A DNA stretch of 64,000 nt from NCBI GenBank assembly GCA_011033025.1, contig WFMF01000701.1, positions 1 through 64,000 on the forward strand. Direction: 5' to 3'. Positions 11,636 through 23,179 of this stretch are shown here, piece after piece; position 1 is the first letter of the stretch, and every line of letters begins with the position of its first letter. This stretch comes from Beroe forskalii. Lineage: Eukaryota; Ctenophora; Nuda; Beroida; Beroidae. Both the position numbers and the translations under genes were made by a program. The notes beneath the pieces were generated by a model. The model ran no database searches. It saw only the letters and a list, made by a program, of their open reading frames with translations, and had not been told where the DNA came from.

Positions 11636-13341
11636 TTTTTTTGAGTATTTTATAAAAACATGAAAAACAAAAACAGACTTGCCAGTGCTGGTGGAACCTG
11701 TGAATAATTTAATATACCAAAATATATTTAGTCATCTCACCATAATTCCTGGACTCTTTAATATTGTATAGTCTTACAAATGAAACTTGAAGCCATGAGC
11801 TAAGTTACCAATTGCAAGGTGCACTGGTGGGAACAGAAGGTAAGAAATTACTCGTATTCTCCATACTCAACACATAGATTGGCAAAGCATGTAATTATAA
11901 CTTTTCTCCCCTACCACTTAATATTTTACATAAATCATGAGCAAACTAATCTAGTGGTAGATCATGTGAACTTTCAAGATGACAGACTGTTCTTCCAGTA
12001 CTGAACATAAATCTCATTCTACGAGGAATTGGCAATGTGCGGCAAATGTAAAGTTCTGCGCAAGGCTTAACTGAGCGCAAATTTGCGCTCATTTGCGCTC
12101 GTTAGCGCTCGTTAGCGCTCAAATTAGGGAAATTTTGCGCTCGTTAGCGCTCGTTAGCGCTCGTTAGCGCTCATTTGCGCTCCGGAGCCTCGAAAATGAC
12201 TGAGCGCAAATGAGCGCAAAATTTTGCGCTCATACGTGCTCGTCATCGCTCATATGTGCTCATTAACGCTCGTTAGCGTCCATTTTGCGCCCACTTTGCG
12301 CCCATTTTGCGCTCAGAGCGCTAACGAGCGCAAAATGATCCCTGGAAAAATGTCTTTTTTTGCGCTCAGATGCGCTCACTTGCGCTCATCCATACTGAGC
12401 GCAATTTTGCGCTCATTAGCGCTCATTAGCGCCCATAAGCGCCCGTTAGCGCTCAGTTGCGCTCAGTTGCGCTTATTGCCGATTTGCGCCCAGATGCGCT
12501 CAATTCCGCTCAGTTTCACCACACCTCAGCAATTTTGCGCCCATTTTGCGCCCATTTTGCGCTCAGCCTTTCTGAGCGCAAATGAGCGCTAACAAGCGCA
12601 AAAATTTTGCGCCCATTTGAGCTCATTTGCGCTCGTATGTGCTCGTAAGTGCTCATTTGCGCTCGGAAGCGCTCATTTGCGCTCGAAAGCGCTCATTTGC
12701 GCTCGAAAGCGCTCATTTGCGCTCGGAAGCGCTCATTTGCGTTCGAAAGCGCTCATTTGCGCTCGAAAGCGTTCATTTGCGCTCAGAAGCGCTCATTTGC
12801 GCCCAGTTATTAGAGGCTTACGTTTCTGAGCCGGCATAGGTGTCTTGTACTTGAAGGGCGCAGCTCACAAGCCACGAACCGTCGAAACATAGGTCTTGCT
12901 TGTTGTTTCACGTGCGAACAGAGAACTGCACACGTCACAGATGTTTGCAAGCATGGGCATATAAATATGAAAGCCGAGCATTGTTATTGAGCAAGGCTGA
13001 AGGCAATCTGAATCAGTGTCACAATGAAAAGTCGCGGCTCACAGTGCAGACTACCCTTCTCTGCCGTGGCCGCTAGGCAACATGAACAATGTCATGTCTC
13101 GTGACTATATGCTAATCCAGTGCCGACCACAGGTTCGAAGTAGACCACAGGTTCGAAGTAGTTTCCTACGAGTCGTGTTGACGTGTTGCAAAAAATGTGC
13201 GTGCGGCGGAGGGTAGCCCTGACCCCTTATCTTCAAAGCGCTAGATGCGATGCGCTTAATCATTTTTTCTGGGCTTCCGTTTTCTCTAACCAGGGGCGTC
13301 GCGCAGCGCATTCTTTGCACAAAACCAGGGTCATGGTATTG

Positions 13342-13590
13342 GGTATCTCTCCCATATAAACGGCTCTGAGTGACGTCACAGATCTAAACGTCAATTTTTC
13401 TGTATCCTAAACCAAACCATTGCCCTAACCAAAACCCTAACCTTAATCCTAACCCTGAACCTAACAAATCCTGACCCTAATCAAAACCCTAACCCTAATG
13501 CATAAAGCGCTAGGTGCGCTTAATTATATTTTTCTGAGTGACGTCATTGTCATAGATAATGAAGGCTCCCGTTTACATGGGAGACGTACC
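13342..13590. mobile_element. Nested 249-bp element with CCCTAA-like core
   Basis: Exactly the length of the element at 3146-3394, but inserted at another place of the TU interior and in the opposite orientation. The ends are GGTATCTCTCCCATATAAAC and ...GGGAGACGTACC. Element 1 reads straight through at the equivalent site (about 2100-2112). The flanking 8-mers (TGGTATTG and TTATCTTG) match only partly, so the target duplication has decayed or the borders are slightly off. Confidence 0.65.
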
Positions 13591-13751
13591 TTATCTTGGT
13601 TGCCTGGTGATAGGATTTTACCCTACCCTCCGCCGCGCGCCATTTTTTTTCTGCAACACGACCCTCCAAATTTCCGAGTGTTGCGCGCTAGGGATGGGTG
13701 AAATCCATCTAGGTGATACCAGACGTGCAGACCCGCTGATGCAGCCGCTGA

Positions 13752-13843
13752 TTCCTAAGCCCGCATAGGTGTGTGTACGCGCCGCGCGCTTCCCTGAGGA
13801 AGCGCGCCGCGCGACGATAACAGGGATATACGCGTTTAGCAAA
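13752..13843. mobile_element. 92-bp miniature element with GC-rich hairpin, copy 1
   Basis: It starts TTCCTAAGCCCGCATAGG and ends CGCGTTTAGCAAA, with a perfect GCGCGCTTCC/GGAAGCGCGC hairpin in the middle. The perfect 8-bp repeat GCCGCTGA flanks it at 13744-13751 and 13844-13851. The TU-like elements at 798 and 50491 lack it at this position. Confidence 0.8.
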
Positions 13844-14043
13844 GCCGCTGACTGAGCGGTGCGCGGCGCGTCGCTCAGAAGGGTCTTTCATCGATACTGA
13901 TAGATAGAGACAAGGTCATGGTTAGGGCAACTGCAAGTGCAAGCGCCTCGACGGACGTTGCCCGTCCATTTCTTCTGACTGGATGGCTCCCGTTTATATG
14001 GGAGACTAGACCAAACTGAATATGGGCTAGTCTCCATAAAATT

Positions 14044-14135
14044 TTCCTAAGCCCGCATAGGTGTGTGTACGCGCGCGGCGCTTCCCTGGGGAAGCGCGCC
14101 GCGCAACGCAGACAGGGATATACGTGTTTAGCAAC
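14044..14135. mobile_element. 92-bp miniature element with GC-rich hairpin, copy 2
   Basis: Same length and largely the same sequence as the copy at 13752-13843, about 200 bp away. The perfect repeat ATAAAATT flanks it at 14036-14043 and 14136-14143. The empty site is visible in element 1 near 2485, where ATAAAATT occurs once. Confidence 0.8.
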
Positions 14136-14182
14136 ATAAAATTATAAACGGGAGCTTGCCCTAACCATGACCCTGGTTTTGT

Positions 14183-14262
14183 TTGTCCGGCGTTGCCTGA
14201 CCCCCTCGCGCGCGCGAAGCGCGCGCGCCATTTCAAATAATGGGTCTGACGACGTCAGACAA
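14183..14262. mobile_element. Nested miniature element, TTGTCAGACG family
   Basis: An 80-bp element with inverted ends TTGTCCGGCGTTGCCTGACC and ...GACGACGTCAGACAA and a CG-rich centre. The perfect repeat GGTTTTGT flanks it at 14175-14182 and 14263-14270. The empty site is at 2525-2532 in element 1. Confidence 0.78.
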
Positions 14263-14582
14263 GGTTTTGTGCAAAGAGTGCGCGGCGTGACGCCCCTGTG
14301 CCCTGGTTTTGGGGAAACAGAAGCCTTCATTATCTAATTCCATGAGTAACACGTGTCACCCAGAAAATAAAATTAAAATTAAGCGCATCGCGGCATCGCA
14401 TCTTATACCCGCAACGTTCCACATTTGACTATTTGAGTTTGACCGATGGTCACATTTGCGCTTTCGCCATTTGACCAGTTGGCAACCCAGTCAGAATAAA
14501 TAGATGGGCAACGACCTTGTCCGATAACGTCCGTTGACAACACGACCCTCCAAATTAGTGTCCCATATAATTTTGTCAGACG

Positions 14583-14633
14583 TTGTCTGACCCCTTCGCC
14601 TTCGGTCAGACAACGTCTGACAAATATAATTAG
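14583..14633. mobile_element. Nested 51-bp miniature element, TTGTCAGACG family
   Basis: The orthologous insertion of the copy at 2745-2794, with flanks ATATAATT at 14575-14582 and 14634-14641. It is a nearly perfect hairpin around CCCCTTCGCCTTCGG. Confidence 0.7.
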
Positions 14634-16293
14634 AGCGCCCGCGCCTTCATCATCTATGACAAACACGTCACTCGGAAAAATATAGTTATTAATTAAGCGC
14701 ATCTGCCATCCAACGCTTTAAAGGCCAGGGAGCCCTAACCAAAACCAGGACTCTGGTTTTGCGCACAGCGTGCGTGGCAAGCGACTTAGCGACGCCCCTG
14801 GTTACTGGTTTGGGGAAGGCCAGGGTTAGGATCATGATTTGTTAGGTTTAGGGTAATTAGGGTGATATGAGAATCAGCGACCGACGCTGAATTCTCGTGA
14901 TGCCGAGGGTCTACGGCCGACAAGGGGACTGGAAACGCCTTGCCCTAACCTGCTAACGAGGACCCTGGTTTTGCGACGCCCCTGGTTAGGGGAAGGCAAC
15001 GCCAGACATTCAGACAAATTGGGGTATTTGAAGTTAGTGCCGCGCATTAAAAATAATAAATATGAATCTAATTCTATACCCAACTGCCGTTATCGGCACT
15101 GGATAGTCACGTGTCATGCATCAATCGACATTGTAAAAATTTCATAGCAACCACTGCAGAAAACAAATAGCCTGCACTTGGCACTGCGAGCCGAAATTCG
15201 TTATGTGATTGCCTAACTCTGCTTTCTAAACCTCTTGCAATTGCATAAATTCTTTGACATGTGAGCTCCGCAAGCCAGCTGCCAGCACCTGACACCTATT
15301 CCGGCTCAGGAACGTAAGTCTCTAATAACTGGGCGCAAATGAGCGCAATTGAGCGCAATTGAGCGCTAATGAGCGCAATTAAGCGCTAATGAGCGTAATT
15401 GAGCGCAATTAAGCGCTAATGAGCGCAACTGAGCGCTAATGAGCGCACTTAAGCGCAACTGAGCGCAAATGAGTATAAGAAAGTTTTATTTTTTGTAAAA
15501 TGGCTACAACTGAGCGCAGCTGAGCGGAATTGAGCGCAACTGAGCGCAAAATTGAAATTATTTGCGCTCAGCACAACTGAGCGCAAAATTGAAAATTTGC
15601 GCTCAGTTGTTCTGAGCGCATATGAGCGCAAATGAGCGCAAAATAATTTGCGCTCAGTAAAACTGAGCGCAAAATGCAAAAATTTGCGCTCGTTAGCGCT
15701 CATTTTCAAATTCTGTAAATTTTGCGCTCGTTAGCGCTCTGAGCGCAAAATGGGCGCAAAGTGGGCGCAAAATGGGCGCTAACGAGCGTTAAAGAGCACA
15801 TATGAGCGATGACGAGCATATATGAGCGCAAAATTTTGCGCTCATTTGCGCTCAGTTATTTTTGGGGCTCTAGAGCGCTAATGGGCGCTAACGAGCGGTA
15901 ATGAGCGCTAACGAGCGCAAAATTTTGCGCTCGTTAGCGCTCGTTAGCAATCATATGTGCTCAATTGTGCTCATTTGCGCTCAGTTAAGCCTTGCGCTAT
16001 ACTTTACATTTGCCCAATGTGCAAACGATTTCACAACCCCATGAACTAATATCTCGAATAAAGTTCTATTGGCTATTAGAATTCCACTGAGTTAAAATAT
16101 TTTGGCTCCTCCCATCTGTGTAAAGTTGCATTGTTTTCAAACTTATTAATAAATAATTAGGTATAGTAGAATTATAAATAAAATGCTAATAACATTTCAT
16201 GATCTGTACTATAGAAGTATAGAATCTAATAGTGAAATGGGTATTTTCTGCCATCTTACTAACTCCATGATATGGAGCCCAATAAAACATTTC

Positions 16294-16385
16294 GGTATGT
16301 CTCCCATATAAACAGCTCTGAGTGACGTCACAGATCTAAACGTCAATTTTTCTGTATCCTAAACCTATCCATAGCCCCAACCAAA
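16294..16385. mobile_element. Free fragment of the 249-bp nested element
   Basis: GGTATGTCTCCCATATAAAC and about 70 further bases match one end of the elements at 3146 and 13342. This fragment lies outside any TU-like element, 280 bp beyond the right end of element 2, so the 249-bp unit can be found on its own. The other end is missing. Confidence 0.6.
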
Positions 16386-16537
16386 ACTAGATGAAGTATT
16401 TGTTTGAAATCTGATATTGATTAATTTTTACATGAAATGCCACTAAAGGAATTCCAATACGATTATGAAGTAACAATCAGGAAAATTGTAATTGAATTCA
16501 GAAGATTCATGATATATTTGATATTACTCCATGTTAC

Positions 16538-16596
16538 GGAGCCTTATTTTGCGCGCGCAAGCGCGCCTCTTCAGAGAAGAGGCAAAATAAGGCTCC
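16538..16596. repeat. Hairpin of 59 bp
   Basis: GGAGCCTTATTTTGC is followed by a CG-rich loop and then GCAAAATAAGGCTCC, with a second small hairpin (cctcttcagagaagagg) inside. Possibly a minute transposon remnant; no target duplication was identified. The rest of 16023-16740 shows no gene. Confidence 0.6.
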
Positions 16597-16740
16597 ACCA
16601 TAATGGTAATAGTCGATGCGCGTCGTAACTAATTATCGCGCGCGCTGAAAATATCCCGCGCATTGGATTCATCGTGGATGGTTTACATAACATGAATTGC
16701 ACCGCGGCTGCACGATATGTCATTATGCAGTAAAAGAGCT

Positions 16741-17337
16741 TGTTATGGTTTCCGTCGTAGTATAGTCTCTCACTCTGTCACTTGGCGATGCAGACAATAA
16801 AGACTAGAATATAGCATCTTTGAAACGTAGCTTATATTGACAATAATATTGTGAAGATATATACAGTGTGCTCGCCGTATCAACCCTGCTCTCTGCGCAG
16901 TGCGCATCGTGCCTTTCTCTGATTGGTCAATATCCTCCAATCAGCGTAGCTTACGCTAATCTCAATTACATGTGGGATCGGCGACAAGATAATATTGTCC
17001 AAGCAATATTATAAGCCTTGGTAATCATAACAATGATCTCTCGAGTTGCTGAATGCAATGGAAGTCAACCATGAACAATAGTGGCAATTTGCTAATCACT
17101 GCACGTCGTCTCAATGTCTCCTGGACTAATTAAATACTTGTTACAATGGTCAAGGATCATCCTTTATTCATATTTGAGACTGTGAGCTGTGCAGGATGCT
17201 TTATCATTATGGAGATTAGTGTGGAGTGCAATCATGCAATTAGGCAAGAGTGCTATAACCAACTCATGGTTTCATGGGAGATATGGGCGTGTTAAATCTG
17301 TAATCACTAACTCATGACCGATAACGGTACCCTAACA
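16741..17337 (-). repeat. Long terminal repeat, 597 bp
   Basis: Left copy in window order, which is the 3' LTR of the minus-oriented element. It contains inverted CCAAT boxes (CTGATTGGTCAATATCCTCC then AATCAG) near 16919-16944, probably part of the element's promoter. Confidence 0.85.
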
Positions 17338-18946
17338 CATCTCCCTCCACAAAAATTAAATAATTTGAAAAATTATTTAATAATCCGCTGTTGATGTATG
17401 AAAGCATCATTGAGATCAATCAATGATACTGGGAGGTTGGACCAATATGGTAATTGATTTTTGCACAATTCTGGTGTTCCTGTTAATTCACGAAGTGCAT
17501 TTCGACCAGCGAAAATTATGATCGCAGAGATGTATTTTGGGTTGAATATGGCAATGCAAGATCATATTCATAACATATTCACACTGATTGAAAATTTATA
17601 CATATCACACTCACATATTCATACATATTACATATCACATATCATAATATAAATTCTTAAATTCCATATACCAGCTCAATTATGAAAATTTAGGGAAAAT
17701 TTACCTATTTTTTACTCAAGAAAAAATTGTTTTGAAATGAAAATTGCACTTTTAAATTCTCTTAAAATTTTGATAAACTTCACGTAAATTTTTAAATTAG
17801 TACATAATAAAAAGTCCTTAAAGTCCTTAAAGTCTTAAATTTCAATCAATTCACTCACAATACTAGAAACTTCCAAGTTATTAGTAATTATTAGCATAAT
17901 GTTCAAATCATCACATAGATTTCATTCATGAATCGTTGAGTCGCAGTGAAGTCGCAGACCACAGTGAAGTTACCTCGAGGAATCTTTTGTCTTTTTGTGA
18001 TGCACAGTGATAGCATCTGAGCATCTTGCCTGAGTATAAAGATGACTCTAAGTTGTTGTCAAACAACGATTGCAGAATGAGAAAGATGTTGTTTACATCT
18101 GTACCTACTGTTGATCAAGCTTCGTTCCTATAGATGTCATTAGTGACATCTATATAATTGATTTGGAATAAATCAATGAGATGATGCTGCAGGAAGTGAA
18201 ACTTCCTGGAAATATTCTTCCATTTTAAAACCATTCACAACCGTTAGCGATGGTTGAGAACCATTGTTGACCGTAATAACCATTTAATAAGGTTGTCATT
18301 GGCAATTGACAACGCAATAGTCAATTAGTTCAACTAAGTTGACAAAGCTTTCAAGAAGGTTTTCTTGAAGCAGGTGTAATCTTCCAAACCGCATAATGTG
18401 TATTTCGCTTTAAAATTCACCGAAATACCCATTCAGACTTTTTCTCATATAATTGTTCCACCATTTTTTCGCCTTCTATTAGGAATCCTTACTCTGTACT
18501 CTGTAACATTTCTTTATTAAGTCGAAACTTCAATACCTACTTCAATAGGCTCTCTTTTAGCCTCTGCTTCATTACTCAGCTTAAACACTTCAATACTTCG
18601 GAGTCTTCTATCAGAAAGTCACGTTGTATTTTCAGTTTCCTTCCAAAACTAGAAAATTAGGCGTAAACCAACTATGAATCGAAATCAGTGAGTATGGCTA
18701 TTCTGTGAACAAACGTTTCAGGAACGAAATTTAAAATTTTAGGTCATATGTAACAATTAATGTTGTTACAAATCTCTATTGATCAACAATAGTGCAATGA
18801 TAAATCGGTCAACGATTGGTCAACATCATTTGAAAATCAATCAAATGATCAGAACAGCGGAACAGTAACACAAGCATAATTTGATGAACGTCAAACGATC
18901 ATCAACAATCACGTAAACTTAAAAAGTTTTAGACGTGGGAGCCATT

Positions 18947-19535
18947 TGTTATGGTTTCCGTCGTAGTATAGTCTCTCACTCTGTCACTTGGCGATGCAGA
19001 CAATAAAGACTAGAATATAGCATCTTTGAAACGTAGCTTATATTGACAATAATATTGTGAAGATATACAGTGTGCTCGCCGTATCAACCCTCGCGCAGTG
19101 CGCATCGTGCCTTTCTCTGATTGGTCAATATCCTCCAATCAGCGTAGCTTACGCTAATCTCAATTACATGTGGGATCGGCGACAAGATAATATTGTCCAA
19201 GCAATATTATAAGCCTTGGTAATCATAACAATGATCTCTCGAGTTGCTGAATGCAATGGAAGTCAACCATGAACAATAGTGGCAATTTGCTAATCACTGC
19301 ACGTCGTCTCAATGTCTCCTGGACTAATTAAATACTTGTTACAATGGTCAAGGATCATCCTTTATTCATATTTGAGACTGTGAGCTGTGCAGGATGCTTT
19401 ATCATTATGGAGATTAGTGTGGAGTGCAATCATGCAATTAGGCAAGAGTGCTATAACCAACTCATGGTTTCATGGGAGATATGGGCGTGTTAAATCTGTA
19501 ATCACTAACTCATGACCGATAACGGTACCCTAACA
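18947..19535 (-). repeat. Long terminal repeat, 589 bp
   Basis: Right copy, which is the 5' LTR of the minus-oriented element. It lacks 2 bp and about 6 bp present in the partner copy near 16859-16905; otherwise the two are almost the same. Confidence 0.85.
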
Positions 19536-19536
19536 A

Positions 19537-20295
19537 GCTGGTGCTCACGAGCAGCAAGCATTATCAAACGGGGTACAAGGAGCCGGTGCTCACAGATTCA
19601 CAAGCAATTAGCCAAATCAAATGGAGTAGATAGAGCCGGGCCCAAAGAGTCACAAGCAGCAAGCATTATCAAATGGGGCAGATAGAGCCGTGCCCACAGA
19701 GTCACCTGCAGGAAGCATAATCAAATGGAGTAGATAGAGCCGGGCCCACAGGCCAGAGTCACCTGCAGCAAGCATAATCAAATGGAGTAGATAGAGCCGG
19801 GCACACGGAGTCTCCTGCAGCAAGCATAATAAAATGAGGTAGATAGAGCCGGGCACACAGAGTCCTGCAGCAAGCATAATCAAATGGGGTAGATACTAGA
19901 TAGAGCCGGGCACACAGAGCCACCTGCAACAAGCAAAATCAAATGGAGTAGACAGAGCCGGGCTCACAGAGTCTCCTGCAGCAAGCATAATTAAATGCTC
20001 AAATGGGGTAGATAGAGCCGGACACACAGAGTCCTGCAGCAAGCATAATCAAATGGAGTAAATAGAGCAAGAACCGAAGAGTCATTAGCAGCAAGCATAA
20101 TTAAATGGACTAGATAGAGCCGGGCCTAGATTCTCCCTGCAGCATTACATAATCAAATGGGTTCAGATAGGAGGGGCCCACAGAGTCACCTGCAGCAAGC
20201 ATAATCAAATGGGGTAGATAGAGCCGGGCCCACAGAGTCACTTGCAGCAAGCATAATCAAATGGGTAGATAGAGCCGGGCCCACAGAGTCTGTAT
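19537..20295. repeat. 52-bp minisatellite, about 14 units
   Basis: Tandem units contain GCAAGCATAATCAAATGG, then GGTAGATAGAGCCGGGC, then CACAGAGTCACCTGCA. Copies differ by substitutions and small indels. The array starts at the right LTR border and ends about 60 bp before an exon. Confidence 0.9.
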
Positions 20296-20358
20296 TACTG
20301 AGTATTTTGTATCGCAGGACACTACAATGCGTGATTATTACTTCTTTACTATACCCAG

Positions 20359-20844
20359 GTGCCTGGCCTCTGTGTTGACATCGACGTGACGGAGGACTTG
20401 GGAACCGTCAGTTGCCCCGCGACGTTAGGCTTCACCAGAACACAGGTACGCTTTTGAGATTATTAGAATCGTGCTATGGTCTCAGATGACATTCCCTCAC
20501 AAAATCACAATTCTCAAACTATTATAGTCGTAGAATTAAGATTAAGGTCCACTCCAGCCATTTTCGCACGAATTTGGCGAGCTATATGTTTAAATTGGAC
20601 CACCACCCAAAACTCCTACTCGAACCAATAGTGTCTTCTTGTTGCTTACCCACCCTCGTATCAGGTACACGAGTTAGTCCAGGAATTCACGAGGTACAAC
20701 AAGCCCTTCTTCCTGCTGATAGCCGAGGGGATGCCGTCCCCCTCGCTCCCCCTCAACGAGGGGATGAACAGGACGCTGGGAAAGTACCAGGCAGCCCTCG
20801 TCACGTGCTTCCTCAGGAACTGCATCAGCGTGCCGCACATATAG
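20359..20844 (+). CDS. Last two exons of an unidentified gene
   Basis: Exon 20359-20445 (29 codons) begins VPGLCVDIDV and ends before gtacgc. Exon 20665-20844 follows the acceptor ctcgtatcag in the same phase (0) and encodes VHELVQEFTRYNKPFFLLI, a Pro/Ser/Leu stretch and a C-terminus ending CISVPHI before TAG. Both boundaries are good splice consensus matches and the codon pattern looks real. Upstream exons were not found in the repeat-rich sequence to the left. I do not recognise the family; the part visible is 88 residues with no signature motif. Confidence 0.65.
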
Positions 20845-20849
20845 ACTAC

Positions 20850-20900
20850 TCGACCAATCAGCGGGCGGTGTTGTGCGAATACTCCGCTCTGATTGGTCGA
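20850..20900. promoter_or_regulatory. Inverted CCAAT pair after a stop codon
   Basis: TCGACCAATCAG (20850-20861) and its exact inverse CTGATTGGTCGA (20889-20900) enclose CGGGCGGTG. The pair starts 6 bp after the stop codon at 20844. It may be a promoter element or a short hairpin repeat; a similar CCAAT pair occurs in the LTRs near 16919. Confidence 0.4.
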
Positions 20901-21304
20901 ACTAAACAGCGCTATGGGTATATTTTAATAGTTCGTAGTAGGTATACGCTATTGTAGCTAGTGGGGTGAAGGCTAGAGTTGCTGGTATGCGTGCTCATCG
21001 GTTGACAGAAACACGTCAAAACTCAAACTACTGAAGTAGGTCAAAAGGACTTGTAGAAAGGAACTATCGCATCCTCTTATTTCTTGAAGGTAAAGAAGAT
21101 ATGTAGTTCAGTTCAAGCCGTGGATGACATGTACCTAGCCATTTTTACCTACTTTTCGACGAGTTGATCTCGACCTATGAGCCCACATACCAGTTTATAG
21201 CGCGAGTGGTACTATTCAGTAAGACTGTTAGATTCTAGCTAGTATGGTGAAGGCTGGACTATATGTGCATTATGTGGTCAGGGGGGCGTACCGAGAGACT
21301 TTGG

Positions 21305-21386
21305 GCAATTTAGGAGGAAGAATTAGGCTAGGAAAATGAAACAATATTGCTTCATTTCCCTTGCCTAGTTCTTCCTCCTAAATTGC
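21305..21386. repeat. 82-bp hairpin
   Basis: GCAATTTAGGAGGAAGAATT and its near-exact inverse at the other end form a stem of about 35 bp around a short AT loop. Likely a miniature foldback repeat. The remaining sequence from 20901 to 23179 is AT-rich and shows no exon I can support. Confidence 0.65.
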
Positions 21387-23179
21387 AATCACACGTATAC
21401 TTCATGAAAATGCGAGCAGCTAGGCTTGAGGAAACTGGACAAATCAAGTACAGCAGACGAATCTCGCAGTTGTGGAACTGCCATGATACCACTAGGTGTC
21501 TTGAATATCTTGGATATTCACTCGGCTACTAAAGCCTCCAACTCAGCAAACTAGCCGCTTTTATATAAAAGGTTTTACATCTTTGAGGGGATTTAGTCCT
21601 GTTACGGGTCCGTTCCATACTATATTTTATTGCAAGGATATATCACTATCCATTTTATTGAAGAATCGTATTTGTTGTTGTATTCTGTATATTATGTATT
21701 TTCAATTTATGAACATTGCGGCTGTCTATAGATATTCGTTATTACTGCGTTAAGATTGCCCGTGTAGATGGTCAAGTCTGACAGATTTTAACTGCAGTAA
21801 TATGATCATAATTTCATATTAACCATATGCATATTATGCAGGATTATCCAAATCGCCGTGTCAATTATCTGAAATATAATAGCAATTCTATGGTCATTAA
21901 CACTCGGTTTGACGTGTCGAATTCAGTCAGATAATAATGGAATTCTGCTTTTTAGAAACTCCACATTACACTGTGTGGTAAATTAGCGTATGCGGTAGTG
22001 TATTTGCACCCTGTATTTGCCATACTAATGACTGAGGAGTGTGACACTGGCAAACACAGTTTTGAGGTCCTTCGATGTTGTTACAGGAACGCGCGGACAA
22101 AATTATTGTTATGTTTTTCGCGCTATAAATCGATCAAAGTGACGGACGCGCACGCCGCGCCCACTCTGCGCTGCAGCGCATATATGTTATATCTGGGCGG
22201 GTTGTCCACTACAATCATGATTGGATAGTGAGTGGCGCGCGATCGGAGAAAGTTGAGCGATCGTTCTGATCGTAGAAAGATGGGCAAGTGATCGGAAATG
22301 CGGGCCCTAGCACCAAGGAGATGAACAGATGAAGATTTTTCTTCAATTTTACTTACAAGGCTGATCAATCATCAACGTGATGAATTTCGAGATGGACCAT
22401 ATGACCCACAGTTCTGATTGAATTTAATCTATTTAAATTAATGATTTCATCGATCAGGATGTAAACAATCATAAACATTATAAAGAAGAAATCAATAAAA
22501 CGATTGTATTCTTCCAGAGTTGATCACTCAGCACTTGAAAAATCATTACCAATAATCATCTCATCATTTCAACTGTGAAATTTTTTTTGAAGTTTATGGA
22601 ATTTCCATAGATTGAGATCAATTCAATTCAATTCAGATCATCTTTTTGTTCAGAAATTTGAAGAACTCACTAACGATCTTCTGCTTTGGTGGATAGTCAT
22701 CTCTCACCAGTTCATTTCATTTGAGAGTGGGTTTGCATTTTTATGTTTCCTAAAACAGACAAATGATTTCAATATATTTCAAGTCACAAGACTAGTCAGT
22801 AATATGAGAAATCAGAAAGTGATCATATGAGGAAAAGATTATTGTCAACCTGGGTATCAATTTGATCAGCAGAAGAAAACACATCAGCAATGATGGTTAA
22901 TAGATTTGATGAATGGATTGAAAAGTAAATGTTTCTCAATATGAATAAAGGTTGTGTATGCTGAATATCAACATTGAAATATCGAATTGCAGATGAAAAT
23001 AACTATTTTTTGAGATAAACTGAAAGATTAATTAAGGAAGCTTATGCAATTATAACACATCATTGTTAAAAATGGAATGATTCAATTCCATGGAATGATT
23101 CACAGTATGAGTTTACATTGTGTTCTTGGTTCCCAGTTAGAAATCATTCATTAATGCCTGATCTTTACAATTGTTACAG

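Larger units (their letters stand above)
12041..16014 (+). mobile_element. TU/Foldback-like element 2, 3974 bp
   Basis: Same family and orientation as the element at 798-5032. Its ends are GGCAAATG/CATTTGCC and the exact 8-bp target duplication is CAATGTGC (12033-12040 and 16015-16022). GAGCGC-type arms span about 12041-12810 and 15330-16014. Compared with element 1, its interior has lost or gained several small modules, most of them flanked by their own 8-bp duplications. No protein-coding capacity is seen. Confidence 0.9.
16741..19535 (-). mobile_element. Non-autonomous LTR retrotransposon, minus orientation
   Basis: Two nearly identical direct repeats, 16741-17337 and 18947-19535, both begin TGTTATGG and end CCCTAACA (5'-TG..CA-3'). 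The 4-bp target duplication AGCT lies at 16737-16740 and 19536-19539. Orientation follows from the internal borders. On the minus strand the region after the LTR reads TGGCTCCCACGTC (18944-18932), a plausible primer-binding site. The region before the other LTR reads GTGGAGGGAGATG (17350-17338), a purine tract. The 1.6-kb interior carries no gag or pol reading frame on either strand, so it resembles LARD/TRIM-type elements. The LTRs differ mainly by two short indels, suggesting a fairly recent insertion. The priming tRNA was not identified. Confidence 0.87.
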
